Shown here: piece by piece, positions 35,530-42,117 of the stretch | How positions within the stretch are numbered: the first letter of the stretch is position 1 | How the letters are laid out: every line of letters starts with the position of its first letter | IMG/VR virus record: IMGVR_UViG_3300009149_000057 | Span: 1 to 47,357 of that record | Source: a virus | Direction: 5' to 3' (one strand) | Length of the DNA: 47,357 nt | Notes under the pieces: model-generated | Databases searched by the model: none | The model's input: only the letters and a program-made list of their open reading frames with translations | What the model was told of the DNA's origin: nothing | Program-made: the position numbers and the translations under genes

Positions 35530-35991
35530 ATGAACAATAAAAAATATCTAGATTTCATAGCGTATATTAACAATCCGATGAGTATAGAAAGTACAAATAT
35601 TATTTATGCTTCTAACAACATTAGTTTTGAAAGGTGTGAACTATATAGTGATTTCATTCAATCGTTTTTAATGCTTGTGTTTTCAACATACATGGGTGAT
35701 AATTTAACAAATATAGAACAAAGAAAAAACCATTTTAATTGGTGTTGGGATAAGAATATTAATAATTTTGTTCGTGAAGGTGTTTTATTTGAAGGTAAAA
35801 AATTATACGATTATTTTTATGCGTTTACATTAGAAGTATTTTATTTAATGCCAGATAAAAATATGGATACAAAATCATTAATTGATTTATGGTCAAACAC
35901 TTTTGATATGCAAAAAACCAAAACAAATTCTGAAATAGATATGTTAGTAGAGCTTTATCAAATCTTTGAAAAAACATTAAAAATAAAATAA
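35530..35991 (+). CDS. Unknown protein (153 aa)
   Basis: A 153-residue soluble helical protein. I choose ATG at 35530 (MNNKKYLDFIAYINNPMSIE) over the in-frame TTG nine bases before. It is rich in aromatic residues (HFNWCWDKNINNFVREG, YDYFYAFTLEVFYLMP). No domain is recognised. It follows the endolysin gene by 38 bases with no obvious terminator between, so the two may be co-transcribed. Confidence 0.5.
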   Translation: MNNKKYLDFIAYINNPMSIESTNIIYASNNISFERCELYSDFIQSFLMLVFSTYMGDNLTNIEQRKNHFNWCWDKNINNFVREGVLFEGKKLYDYFYAFTLEVFYLMPDKNMDTKSLIDLWSNTFDMQKTKTNSEIDMLVELYQIFEKTLKIK

Positions 35992-36039
35992 TTTTAAATA
36001 ACTATTGATTTTACCAATAAAAGCCGTAATATTGAAGAA

Positions 36040-36261
36040 ATGAGAGGTGAAAGAATTTTTAATATTATTTTGAGTGAATTAACAAGTGAAAAGTTAACCT
36101 ATGAGGAAGAACTAGAAAGAGTTATCAATTCAAATAATGATACTGAATATAAAGTATCAAATATAAAAAAGTTAATAGAGTTATTAACTTTTAAAGAAGC
36201 AACCATCGCTAAATTTTTAGGAATGGTTGAAAATAATAATGAAGAAAAAAAAACAAATTAA
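36040..36261 (+). CDS. Small acidic helical protein (73 aa)
   Basis: A 73-residue helical protein rich in Glu, Lys and Asn, with a repetitive helix pattern (LTSEKLTYEEELERVI, VSNIKKLIELLTFKEATI). No motif is recognised. Its stop lies just before the start of the histone-like gene. It may act as a small partner or regulator, but nothing is visible to support a role. Confidence 0.5.
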   Translation: MRGERIFNIILSELTSEKLTYEEELERVINSNNDTEYKVSNIKKLIELLTFKEATIAKFLGMVENNNEEKKTN

Positions 36262-36262
36262 A

Positions 36263-36439
36263 ATGGAACAATTTAATGAATTAAAAACGCTTATCGTATC
36301 TTTAGAAGAAGATGCAACTAAATTCTACGAAAAAGAAAACAAAGCAGCTGGTGTTAGACTTAGAAAAGGTCTCCAAGAAATCAAATCAATAGCACAAGGT
36401 TTAAGATTAGACGTATCAGAAAAAAACAAAAACAAATAA
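36263..36439 (+). CDS. Histone H1-like protein (Hc1 family)
   Basis: A 58-residue protein from ATG at 36263 (MEQFNELKTLIVSLEEDATK), ending RLRKGLQEIKSIAQGLRLDV and a Lys/Asn tail. The pattern matches the short Hc1-type histone H1-like proteins common in Bacteroidota: F.ELK.LI.SLE.D..KFYEK.N.AAG.R.RKGLQ.IK..AQ. These bind DNA and can compact it. I choose this start over an in-frame one 12 codons upstream because it matches the family N-terminus. Likely of host origin. It could compact phage DNA or disturb host chromosome structure. Confidence 0.75.
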   Translation: MEQFNELKTLIVSLEEDATKFYEKENKAAGVRLRKGLQEIKSIAQGLRLDVSEKNKNK

Positions 36440-36440
36440 T

Positions 36441-36653
36441 ATGTTAATTGAAATAATAAATAAAATATTATTTGTTTTTTTCTTTATGTCGATATTAACA
36501 ATGTTTAGACATCTTTATTATTTTATCCAAGCAATAGTGACATCAACAGATGAACAACCTAATAAATATAGGTTATCACCTAAATCACTATTAATTTTAG
36601 GGATTTCAATAGCCTATTTAATAACATCCATATTTACTGGGATAAGAATTTAA
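36441..36653 (+). CDS. Small two-helix membrane protein (70 aa)
   Basis: A 70-residue protein with hydrophobic segments at about 8-32 (ILFVFFFMSILTMFRHLYYF) and about 50-68 (LLILGISIAYLITSIFTG). The short loop between them is polar. It starts one base after the histone-like gene. Two-helix small phage membrane proteins include holins and exclusion proteins; no motif decides which. Confidence 0.5.
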   Translation: MLIEIINKILFVFFFMSILTMFRHLYYFIQAIVTSTDEQPNKYRLSPKSLLILGISIAYLITSIFTGIRI

Positions 36654-36663
36654 AACAGATAGT

Positions 36664-37413
36664 ATGAAGAACATGGAAGAAACGTTAAATTCACTACAAC
36701 CACATGTAATTGGAATCAGATACATTGATGGAAGTGCGGTAGTTGATTCGGTATTTAAAGATGGTTGGTCGCTAATAGATGACCCAAATATCAAAAGAAT
36801 TAAGGGTGATGGTGACATGAATTACTATATGATTTATAGTGAAGTAAATGGTGTTGGTTTAGATGAGCTTTTAGGTTATGTAGAAAGAGTAATTGCTTTA
36901 AATAAGGAACGAGAAAAGAAACATGATTTACTTCGCCAAAAAGTTAATGAATTAAAAGTTATTTTTAAGAAAAACTCTTTGAAACAACTAATGAAATTAA
37001 AATTCACCTTTCCTAATGATGAGTTATTACCTGATTTAACTGACTTCGATGTAGATGATGAAATAACTGAAGAAATAGATTCGCCAGTTCAAGAACCCAT
37101 TTATGAAGAAGAAATAATTGAAACTAATCAAATAAGTGAATTACCAAACCCACAAGTGCTAGAATATCTAGATGAAAACGGTAAAAAGATTGAATTAAGT
37201 GAAGAAGAAAGAGAAATGATTGCTGAAGAAGAAAGAGCTAAACGAAATCTTCAATTACAAGCTAATAAAAAACCAATTAGTAATACAGCAAAAAAAGTAG
37301 AGCTTCCTCCAAGAAGAAAATTGCAAACAGCAAATGATATGGATTATGATTCTGAATGCGATTGCTCAGAATCAGAAGCTTGTGAAAAATGTATCGATAG
37401 AAAAGACCTATAA
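36664..37413 (+). CDS. Unknown acidic protein with Cys-rich C-terminus (249 aa)
   Basis: A 249-residue protein. The N-terminal domain (about 1-75) is alpha/beta (GIRYIDGSAVVDSVFKDGWS), then a coiled coil (about 78-115) and a long acidic disordered part (about 120-200). The C-terminus has CDCSESEACEKC, four cysteines that could bind a metal. A second possible start lies three codons in. No function is recognised. A bidirectional terminator follows and closes the group of genes starting near 35530. Confidence 0.5.
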   Translation: MKNMEETLNSLQPHVIGIRYIDGSAVVDSVFKDGWSLIDDPNIKRIKGDGDMNYYMIYSEVNGVGLDELLGYVERVIALNKEREKKHDLLRQKVNELKVIFKKNSLKQLMKLKFTFPNDELLPDLTDFDVDDEITEEIDSPVQEPIYEEEIIETNQISELPNPQVLEYLDENGKKIELSEEEREMIAEEERAKRNLQLQANKKPISNTAKKVELPPRRKLQTANDMDYDSECDCSESEACEKCIDRKDL

Positions 37414-37415
37414 AT

Positions 37416-37439
37416 AAAAACCCCAAATGGGGTTTTTTT
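37416..37439. terminator. Bidirectional terminator between convergent genes
   Basis: AAAAACCCC and GGGGTTTTT pair around AAAT, with A and T runs on opposite sides. It can stop the + gene ending at 37413 and the minus gene ending at 37442. Confidence 0.85.
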
Positions 37440-37441
37440 AT

Positions 37442-37780
37442 TTATTTTTCGAAAGCTCTTTCAAGTGCTTCTTGTAATGTATGAATTAACCACACACCAC
37501 CAGAAGATAATAATCCACTAAAGAAAATTATTAAATCGTTTTGTTTTATCCCAATAGAACCGATGGGTGTTAAATCTTTATATCCAAAATATACCATCAA
37601 AGAAGACATAAAAAATCCCATCCAAGTTCCTAGACACATAAAACAAGTAAATAATTTATGTAGGCTATATCCACCAGTACCAAGTTTAGCTAATAAGTTT
37701 CTCCATCCTTCGAATAAAGAACCATAAATCAAATTGTTACATGCTCCGTAACAAACCAATATAAAAATAAGTGTAACCAT
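37442..37780 (-). CDS. DUF1360-like membrane protein
   Basis: A 112-residue minus-strand membrane protein. Hydrophobic segments occur at about 2-20 (TLIFILVCYGACNNLIYG), 44-66 (LFTCFMCLGTWMGFFMSSLM) and 82-103. The CxxC in FTCFMCLGTWMG, followed by a Gly/Trp helix, is the pattern of small DUF1360-type proteins common in phages. The role of that family is unknown. It is one of few minus-strand genes here and shares a terminator with the + strand gene to its left. Confidence 0.6.
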   Translation of the reverse strand: MVTLIFILVCYGACNNLIYGSLFEGWRNLLAKLGTGGYSLHKLFTCFMCLGTWMGFFMSSLMVYFGYKDLTPIGSIGIKQNDLIIFFSGLLSSGGVWLIHTLQEALERAFEK

Positions 37781-37833
37781 AATTTTTTATTACAAATATA
37801 GCATTTAACACACATAAGTAAATATTTATTAAT

Positions 37834-38364
37834 ATGTTAATTAAAAAACTTTTAAGAGAAGCTTTAAATAAAACCATCACTTGTGATAATTGTGGTTGGT
37901 CTTGGAAGAAGTCAGATAGTGGTCCAGATATGTATTTTTGCCATAAATGTGGTAAAGATAATACACCAAATAACATTCAAGAATCATCAAAAAAGATTTC
38001 AGTTGGTGGTGTCTTGGTCAAATGCTCAAAAACAGATAAAATTTTGTTACTATTAAGAAATGATAAAAAACCAACGTGGTCTTTGGTTTCTGGCCATATA
38101 GAAAAGGGTGAAACAATTATTGAAGGATTGAAAAGAGAAGTAAATGAAGAAATGTCAATAGACCCAGATATCATAGATTATAAATTTATACGAACTGAAC
38201 ACATCAAAGAAAAAAATTTAGATTTTCATTATTATGAAGGGTTGACTTCTAGTGAATTTACCCCTACATTAGACAATGAGAATCTTGAATGGAATTGGTA
38301 TGATAAAGAATCTTTACCAACTCCTTTATTTAAAGGGATGGAAGATAAAATAAAAGATATATGA
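37834..38364 (+). CDS. Zinc-ribbon plus Nudix hydrolase
   Basis: A 176-residue two-domain protein. Residues 17-39 have two Cys pairs (CDNC and CHKC), a zinc ribbon. About residues 52-170 form a Nudix domain with the box GHIEKGETIIEGLKREVNEE at about 87-106, which fits GX5EX7REUXEE. Nudix enzymes cut nucleoside diphosphates linked to another group, such as oxidised dNTPs, NAD, or capped RNA ends. The first ten residues (MLIKKLLREA) form a short amphipathic leader with an LRE site, like capsid-targeting peptides. The ribbon may bring nucleic-acid binding. A variant of the late motif (AATATTTATT) lies 13 bases upstream. Overlaps the next gene by four bases. Confidence 0.75.
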   Translation: MLIKKLLREALNKTITCDNCGWSWKKSDSGPDMYFCHKCGKDNTPNNIQESSKKISVGGVLVKCSKTDKILLLLRNDKKPTWSLVSGHIEKGETIIEGLKREVNEEMSIDPDIIDYKFIRTEHIKEKNLDFHYYEGLTSSEFTPTLDNENLEWNWYDKESLPTPLFKGMEDKIKDI

Positions 38365-38582
38365 TTACTAAAAGAGAATTTATTAAAGAATTGGACCAAA
38401 CTGAGCAAGACATAGTATCAACAAGATATGCAACTGCGCTTAAAAAAACACAATTTATTAATGAACTTAAGAATGGTTTAGGTCAAGAAATGAAAAAAAA
38501 CCCTAATGCTGTAAAAATAATAAAAAAGAGTAGATATAAAAAATTTATTTCTTGGGTTAAAAAACTTTTTATAAAATTATAA
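38361..38582 (+). CDS. Small basic protein (73 aa)
   Basis: A 73-residue Lys-rich helical protein that overlaps the Nudix gene by four bases and the next gene by one base. The C-terminal 25 residues (KKSRYKKFISWVKKLFIKL) form a basic amphipathic helix that could lie on a membrane or on nucleic acid. No domain is recognised. Confidence 0.5.
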   Translation: MITKREFIKELDQTEQDIVSTRYATALKKTQFINELKNGLGQEMKKNPNAVKIIKKSRYKKFISWVKKLFIKL

Positions 38583-38815
38583 TGACTTACGAAAAATTAA
38601 TCGAAACTATTTCATTAATCGTTGAAAATGAAAAAATATATAAAATTGGTTTGACTTTAACTTACCAATTAAATGATTTTGAACACAACAAAATGAATGA
38701 AATATTTTTCTATAAAAACAACCCATATGCAACTAATTTCACCACAAGTGATGAATTCGAAGTTTCCATTGGAGGAATATTAATCAAATTTATTAAAAAT
38801 AGTTTGGTGGAATAA
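38582..38815 (+). CDS. Small unknown protein (77 aa)
   Basis: A 77-residue alpha/beta protein starting at the last base of the previous stop. The segment IYKIGLTLTYQLNDFEHNKM looks like paired beta strands. No cysteine, membrane segment or known motif. It ends just before a host-type promoter. Function unknown. Confidence 0.5.
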   Translation: MTYEKLIETISLIVENEKIYKIGLTLTYQLNDFEHNKMNEIFFYKNNPYATNFTTSDEFEVSIGGILIKFIKNSLVE

Positions 38816-38834
38816 AAAAATTTTATTACCTTTG
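38804..38834 (+). promoter_or_regulatory. Bacteroidota-type promoter for the lipoprotein gene
   Basis: TTG at 38804-38806, a 20-base spacer and TACCTTTG at 38827-38834. The lipoprotein start at 38871 follows by 36 bases. The -33 element lies inside the end of the previous gene. Confidence 0.7.
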
Positions 38835-38870
38835 TTCTTATAAAGAATAAAATACTTGAAAATTTATAGG

Positions 38871-39392
38871 ATGAAAAAATTAGCTTCGTTATCGCTTTCA
38901 CTATTCTTATCAACAATATTTATTTGGTACTTAACATCGTGTGGTAAAAATGAAATCACTCCAGGTAATTATACCATTACCCCAGAAGCCATAGATACAT
39001 CTAATTGGCAATATCAATACACCTACGCTGGTGTTTTACCAAATTGGGGGAATAACCAATTATCAAACGAATTAGTCGGTACACGATGGGTATTGACCTT
39101 TTTACAAATAGGTTTTTCGTTTCCACCGTTACCAATAGATACTGTTGACTTTATAAGTAACCAATATTACACCATTAACGGTGGTGCGGTTAAAACGTAT
39201 CAATTAACCTCTAATGTTGGTATAAGTAGCAAAACACTCATTCTAAATTATCATTATCCTTTTGGTAGTGGTAATTATGCCGCCCAAGTAGCATCAACGT
39301 TTGTTGAAGATGGAGTTATCTCGTTAGCTCAGTTTGTCAATACCAACACACCCACATATACAATTATTGCAACATTTACTAGAATACAATAA
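38871..39392 (+). CDS. Lipoprotein
   Basis: A 173-residue lipoprotein from ATG at 38871 (MKKLASLSLSLFLSTIFIWY). The signal peptide ends in the lipobox LTSC, with the lipid-bearing Cys at about 24, followed by GKNE. The charged residues after Cys could act as a Bacteroidota surface-export signal, which would put it on the outer face; this is uncertain. The mature part is beta-rich (GTRWVLTFLQIGFSF, TLILNYHYPFGSG), lipocalin-like in feel. It has its own host-type promoter, so it is likely expressed early. Phage lipoproteins often block superinfection, a possible role here. Confidence 0.65.
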   Translation: MKKLASLSLSLFLSTIFIWYLTSCGKNEITPGNYTITPEAIDTSNWQYQYTYAGVLPNWGNNQLSNELVGTRWVLTFLQIGFSFPPLPIDTVDFISNQYYTINGGAVKTYQLTSNVGISSKTLILNYHYPFGSGNYAAQVASTFVEDGVISLAQFVNTNTPTYTIIATFTRIQ

Positions 39393-39413
39393 TCTAGATA
39401 TCAGGTATTTATA

Positions 39414-39423
39414 TTGTTATTAT
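39414..39423 (+). promoter_or_regulatory. Weak match to the late motif (GGTATTTATA)
   Basis: GGTATTTATA differs by one base from the recurring motif and lies upstream of a host-type promoter for the DUF2828 gene. Two promoters for early and late expression are possible. Single mismatch and distance (about 90 bases) make this weak. Confidence 0.3.
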
Positions 39424-39443
39424 TAAAATAAATTAACTTTTAC

Positions 39444-39474
39444 TTGACACGAGATATTAATTTTAGTACCTTTG
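39444..39474 (+). promoter_or_regulatory. Bacteroidota-type promoter for the DUF2828 gene
   Basis: TTGACA at 39444-39449, a 20-base spacer after TTG and TACCTTTG at 39467-39474. The ATG at 39507 follows by 32 bases. The -33 box is the best in the window. Confidence 0.8.
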
Positions 39475-39506
39475 CCTAACTTAACATAAAACTAAAACCA
39501 AACACT

Positions 39507-40934
39507 ATGAATACATTATTATCTGCGATGCAAACTAAAGATTCACGTACTGAAAACGGTATGGTGACTAATTCAACTTCTCTTAACAACTGTGTGGATT
39601 TATTTTTTCAAATAGGTGCGATGAGAGGTCAAGATAAAACTAGGTTGATTAATGCCTTTACAAAAGCATTTGGTGAAAACCCATTGACAGCTATGAAACT
39701 TTTATTTTGGGCACGTGATGTTCGTGGTGATGCTGGTGAGCGTCAAATATTCAAAGATATTATTGAATATCTTGCAAATAACAGAACTGAAGTGATGCGT
39801 AAAAACATTCATTTGATTTCTGAATTTGGAAGATGGGATGATATTTTAACTCTTATTGGTACTCCATTAGAAAAAGCTGCTCTTGAAGTTATCTCTAAAG
39901 GGTTGTCTGATAAGAATGGTCTTTGTGCTAAATGGATGCCACGTCCAAACGTGAAAAATCGTTTGACTAAAAGACAAGCCAATGTTATTAGACAATACCT
40001 TGATTTAACACCAAAACAATATCGTAAGTTATTGGTTGAAAATTCTAATACTGTAGAACAATTGATGTGTGCTAAAAAATGGGATGAAATTGATTATTCT
40101 AAACTCCCATCAAAAGCTATGAGTGATTTGATGAAAGCTTTCTCAAGAAATGACTTGGCTCGTTTTCAAGATTATCTAGGTAGTGTTGAAAAAGGTGAAG
40201 TAAAAATTAATGCTGGTGCTGTATATCCTTATGATATAATCAAGAATTTAAGGGCTGGTAACACCCGTGGTGCCAACGTGCAATGGGATGCCTTACCAAA
40301 CTTCTTAGAAGATTCTAATGAGTCATTTATTCCTGTTGTTGATACTTCAGGGTCAATGTATTGGCCAGAATCTAAAATAACTGGTGATTTATACGCTGGA
40401 GATGTTGCTCAATCATTAGGTCTATATCTTTCAGAAAGAAATTTAGGACCATTTAAAGATGCTATTATGACTTTTAACACAAACCCTAAGTTATGTGTTG
40501 TTTCTGGTTCTTTATCAGAAAGGTATAATCAACTTCAGTCTATACCAGTAGGTGGTTCTACCAATTTATTTGGTGTTTATAAAGTTATTTTAGAAAAAGC
40601 TATAGAATTTTCTGTACCAGAATCTGAAATGCCAACAATGATAATGATATTATCAGATATGGAATTCAATAGTGCTGGTTCACTTACAGCACAAGAAATG
40701 GTTGAAAAAATGTATTCTGACGCTGGTTATAAAGTTCCAAAAATTGTTTATTGGAATTTAGCTTCTAGAAACGATAAAAACAAACCAGTATCTTTTAATA
40801 AACAAGGAACTGCTTTAGTGAGTGGATTTTCAACTTCTATATTAGGTTCTTTATTATCAGGTAAAGATATGACTCCATTATCAATGATGATGACAGTAAT
40901 TGATTCAGAACGTTATAGTAATATAACAGTTTAA
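39507..40934 (+). CDS. DUF2828/Ro60-like protein with helical repeats and vWA domain
   Basis: A 475-residue protein. About residues 1-265 are helical repeats with DUF2828/TROVE-like features: ENGMVTNSTSLNNCVDLFFQ, LLFWARDVRGDAGERQIFKD and HLISEFGRWDDILTL. About residues 272-470 are a vWA domain with the metal-site motif VVDTSGSM (about 277-284) and a later ILSDMEF. This is the architecture of Ro60, a ring-shaped protein that binds Y RNAs and misfolded RNAs. Codon use is less AT-rich than in neighbours, which suggests strong expression or transfer. It has its own host-type promoter, and a structured RNA follows directly. The domain names come from pattern recognition; RNA binding is inferred. 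Confidence 0.75.
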   Translation: MNTLLSAMQTKDSRTENGMVTNSTSLNNCVDLFFQIGAMRGQDKTRLINAFTKAFGENPLTAMKLLFWARDVRGDAGERQIFKDIIEYLANNRTEVMRKNIHLISEFGRWDDILTLIGTPLEKAALEVISKGLSDKNGLCAKWMPRPNVKNRLTKRQANVIRQYLDLTPKQYRKLLVENSNTVEQLMCAKKWDEIDYSKLPSKAMSDLMKAFSRNDLARFQDYLGSVEKGEVKINAGAVYPYDIIKNLRAGNTRGANVQWDALPNFLEDSNESFIPVVDTSGSMYWPESKITGDLYAGDVAQSLGLYLSERNLGPFKDAIMTFNTNPKLCVVSGSLSERYNQLQSIPVGGSTNLFGVYKVILEKAIEFSVPESEMPTMIMILSDMEFNSAGSLTAQEMVEKMYSDAGYKVPKIVYWNLASRNDKNKPVSFNKQGTALVSGFSTSILGSLLSGKDMTPLSMMMTVIDSERYSNITV

Positions 40935-40939
40935 ATAAG

Positions 40940-41118
40940 AAAGAAAGATGCATTCTGCAAAGTTAAAACTATATACTAGATAAATCTAAACTTTGGCTCC
41001 GATTCCATTTAAACATTAAAAATTAATTTTTAACCTAATCGGAAAACTTCTCCACAGAGTTAGAAGTAAAAACTCCAGCATCTTGAAATAAAAAGCCCCA
41101 TAAAGGGGCTTTTTTTAT
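40940..41118 (+). ncRNA. Structured non-coding RNA downstream of the Ro60-like gene
   Basis: This 236-base gap (40935-41171) has no ORF but folds by eye into a four-way junction. The closing stem is AAGATGC (40945-40951) with GCATCTT (41078-41084). Hairpin 1 is CAAAGTT (40958) with AACTTTG (40989) and an inner TAGA-TAAA-TCTA tetraloop stem. Hairpin 2 is TCCGATT (40998) with AATCGGA (41037) and an inner TTAAAAA/TTTTTAA stem. Hairpin 3 is ACTTCT (41046) with AGAAGT (41062). A terminator follows at once. Stems of 6-7 perfect pairs at each arm are unlikely by chance. It is not a tRNA: there is no T-loop. It is probably co-transcribed with, or processed from, the DUF2828 mRNA. A Y-RNA-like partner is one hypothesis; a 3' UTR regulator is another. 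Confidence 0.65.
41091..41118 (+). terminator. Rho-independent terminator
   Basis: AAAAGCCCC and GGGGCTTTT form a nine-base stem with an ATAAA loop and a T run. It ends the DUF2828/ncRNA unit. Confidence 0.9.
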
Positions 41119-41171
41119 TTTGTCTATTTACACTTTCATAAAAAAGCTCTATTTTTAATTAAAATTAATGT

Positions 41172-41399
41172 ATGGAGAAAATAGTAGTTAAAGAAGTAGA
41201 CAAATTAAAAAGTCTAATACATAATGGAAAGGTTATTTCAGAATACCTAATCTATTTAGATGTAGACACAAACGGTCATCACGCAAACGCCTTTATTGAA
41301 ATAGGTGAAGCGGCTAAGAAATTAAGAGTCAACGAGCTTTTACTAAACCATTTTAATGGAGATAATAGCGTTATTGAAGAAATAATGTTAAGCAAATAA
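41172..41399 (+). CDS. Small unknown protein (75 aa)
   Basis: A 75-residue alpha/beta protein after the ncRNA terminator. It contains EYLIYLDVDTNGHHANAFIE, a strand pair with two His and several acids, then a helix. No named domain is visible. No clear TAnnTTTG promoter lies in the 53 bases after the terminator, so its transcription start is not explained. The next gene follows after 21 bases. Confidence 0.5.
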   Translation: MEKIVVKEVDKLKSLIHNGKVISEYLIYLDVDTNGHHANAFIEIGEAAKKLRVNELLLNHFNGDNSVIEEIMLSK

Positions 41400-41420
41400 C
41401 AAACAATTAAAAATAAAAAC

Positions 41421-41753
41421 ATGGATAAACAAACCCCATTGATATTAGTTTTTTACTTAGATTCAGAACTAATGAGAACACCAGATATAATCAAACCTTT
41501 TACTGAATCAGTTAATGATGTTTTAGCAATAAAAGAAGCAAATGCTATAGCATTCTTTGTTCCAACAGAAGGTGAAGAAAGAATTGAGTGTATCAATCCA
41601 GTTATGCTTAAAGAAGCTGACATGGAAAGAATTAACAAACTAATCGAAGATATCAAAACTAATTTTTCAATAGGTGATGATTTAGAAATAACATTAGATT
41701 CTAAACCATGTGAGTGTGGTTTAAATCCAGATGGCAGTTGTAAATGTGATTAA
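41421..41753 (+). CDS. Unknown conserved-type phage protein with Cys tail (110 aa)
   Basis: A 110-residue protein. The first 90 residues form an alpha/beta unit (LILVFYLDSELMRTPDIIKP, then AIAFFVPTEGEERIECINP). The end is Cys-rich: CECGLNPDGSCKCD, four cysteines that could bind a metal. It looks like a family met often in Bacteroidota T4-like phages, but I know no function for it. It is followed after two bases by another small Cys-containing gene. Confidence 0.55.
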   Translation: MDKQTPLILVFYLDSELMRTPDIIKPFTESVNDVLAIKEANAIAFFVPTEGEERIECINPVMLKEADMERINKLIEDIKTNFSIGDDLEITLDSKPCECGLNPDGSCKCD

Positions 41754-41755
41754 TT

Positions 41756-41932
41756 ATGGGTTGTAGTTGTAAAAAAAACAAAGTAAATGAAAAAATTAGG
41801 GTTGTAGACATCCCTAAAGAAACACCATCGAATGATGAGGAAATTTATCTTAATAAAGGTGATAAATTAGAACTTGAGGTTTTATTAAAAGAAACTAACG
41901 TAATTACTAAAACTTTAACTAATAAAATATGA
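41756..41932 (+). CDS. Small protein with GCSC motif (58 aa)
   Basis: A 58-residue protein starting MGCSCKKNKVNEKIRVVDIP, two bases after the previous stop and ending in a four-base overlap (ATGA) with the next gene. The coupled spacing on both sides argues that it is real. The N-terminal GCxCKK recurs in the tiny minus-strand gene at 47112-47198. The C-terminal half is a Lys/Glu helix. Possible metal or membrane attachment at the Cys pair; function unknown. Confidence 0.6.
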   Translation: MGCSCKKNKVNEKIRVVDIPKETPSNDEEIYLNKGDKLELEVLLKETNVITKTLTNKI

Positions 41933-42117
41933 CTAATCAAGACAAAGCCAATATATACGACCAATTATTAAGGGAAAGTGATATATTACAAAGAGAAAAT
42001 TCTAAACTAAAAGCACAATTTGTTGGAAATATCCCACCAAATATTCAAGAAATAATAAATAGAAATAATGATAAGATAACTGTCGTTGTTAAAAAATTGG
42101 AAAATCTGTTTAATTAA
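41929..42117 (+). CDS. Small coiled-coil protein (62 aa)
   Basis: A 62-residue, mostly helical protein (IYDQLLRESDILQRENSKLK) with a Pro break in the middle. It overlaps the previous gene by four bases and abuts the next. It probably forms a small dimer. No function is recognised. Confidence 0.5.
   Translation: MTNQDKANIYDQLLRESDILQRENSKLKAQFVGNIPPNIQEIINRNNDKITVVVKKLENLFN

Noticed and set aside
40940-41118. A tRNA or second tmRNA downstream of the DUF2828 gene
   Set aside because: The four-arm fold resembles a cloverleaf, but arm sizes do not fit and there is no TTCGA-type T-loop or alanine-type acceptor.
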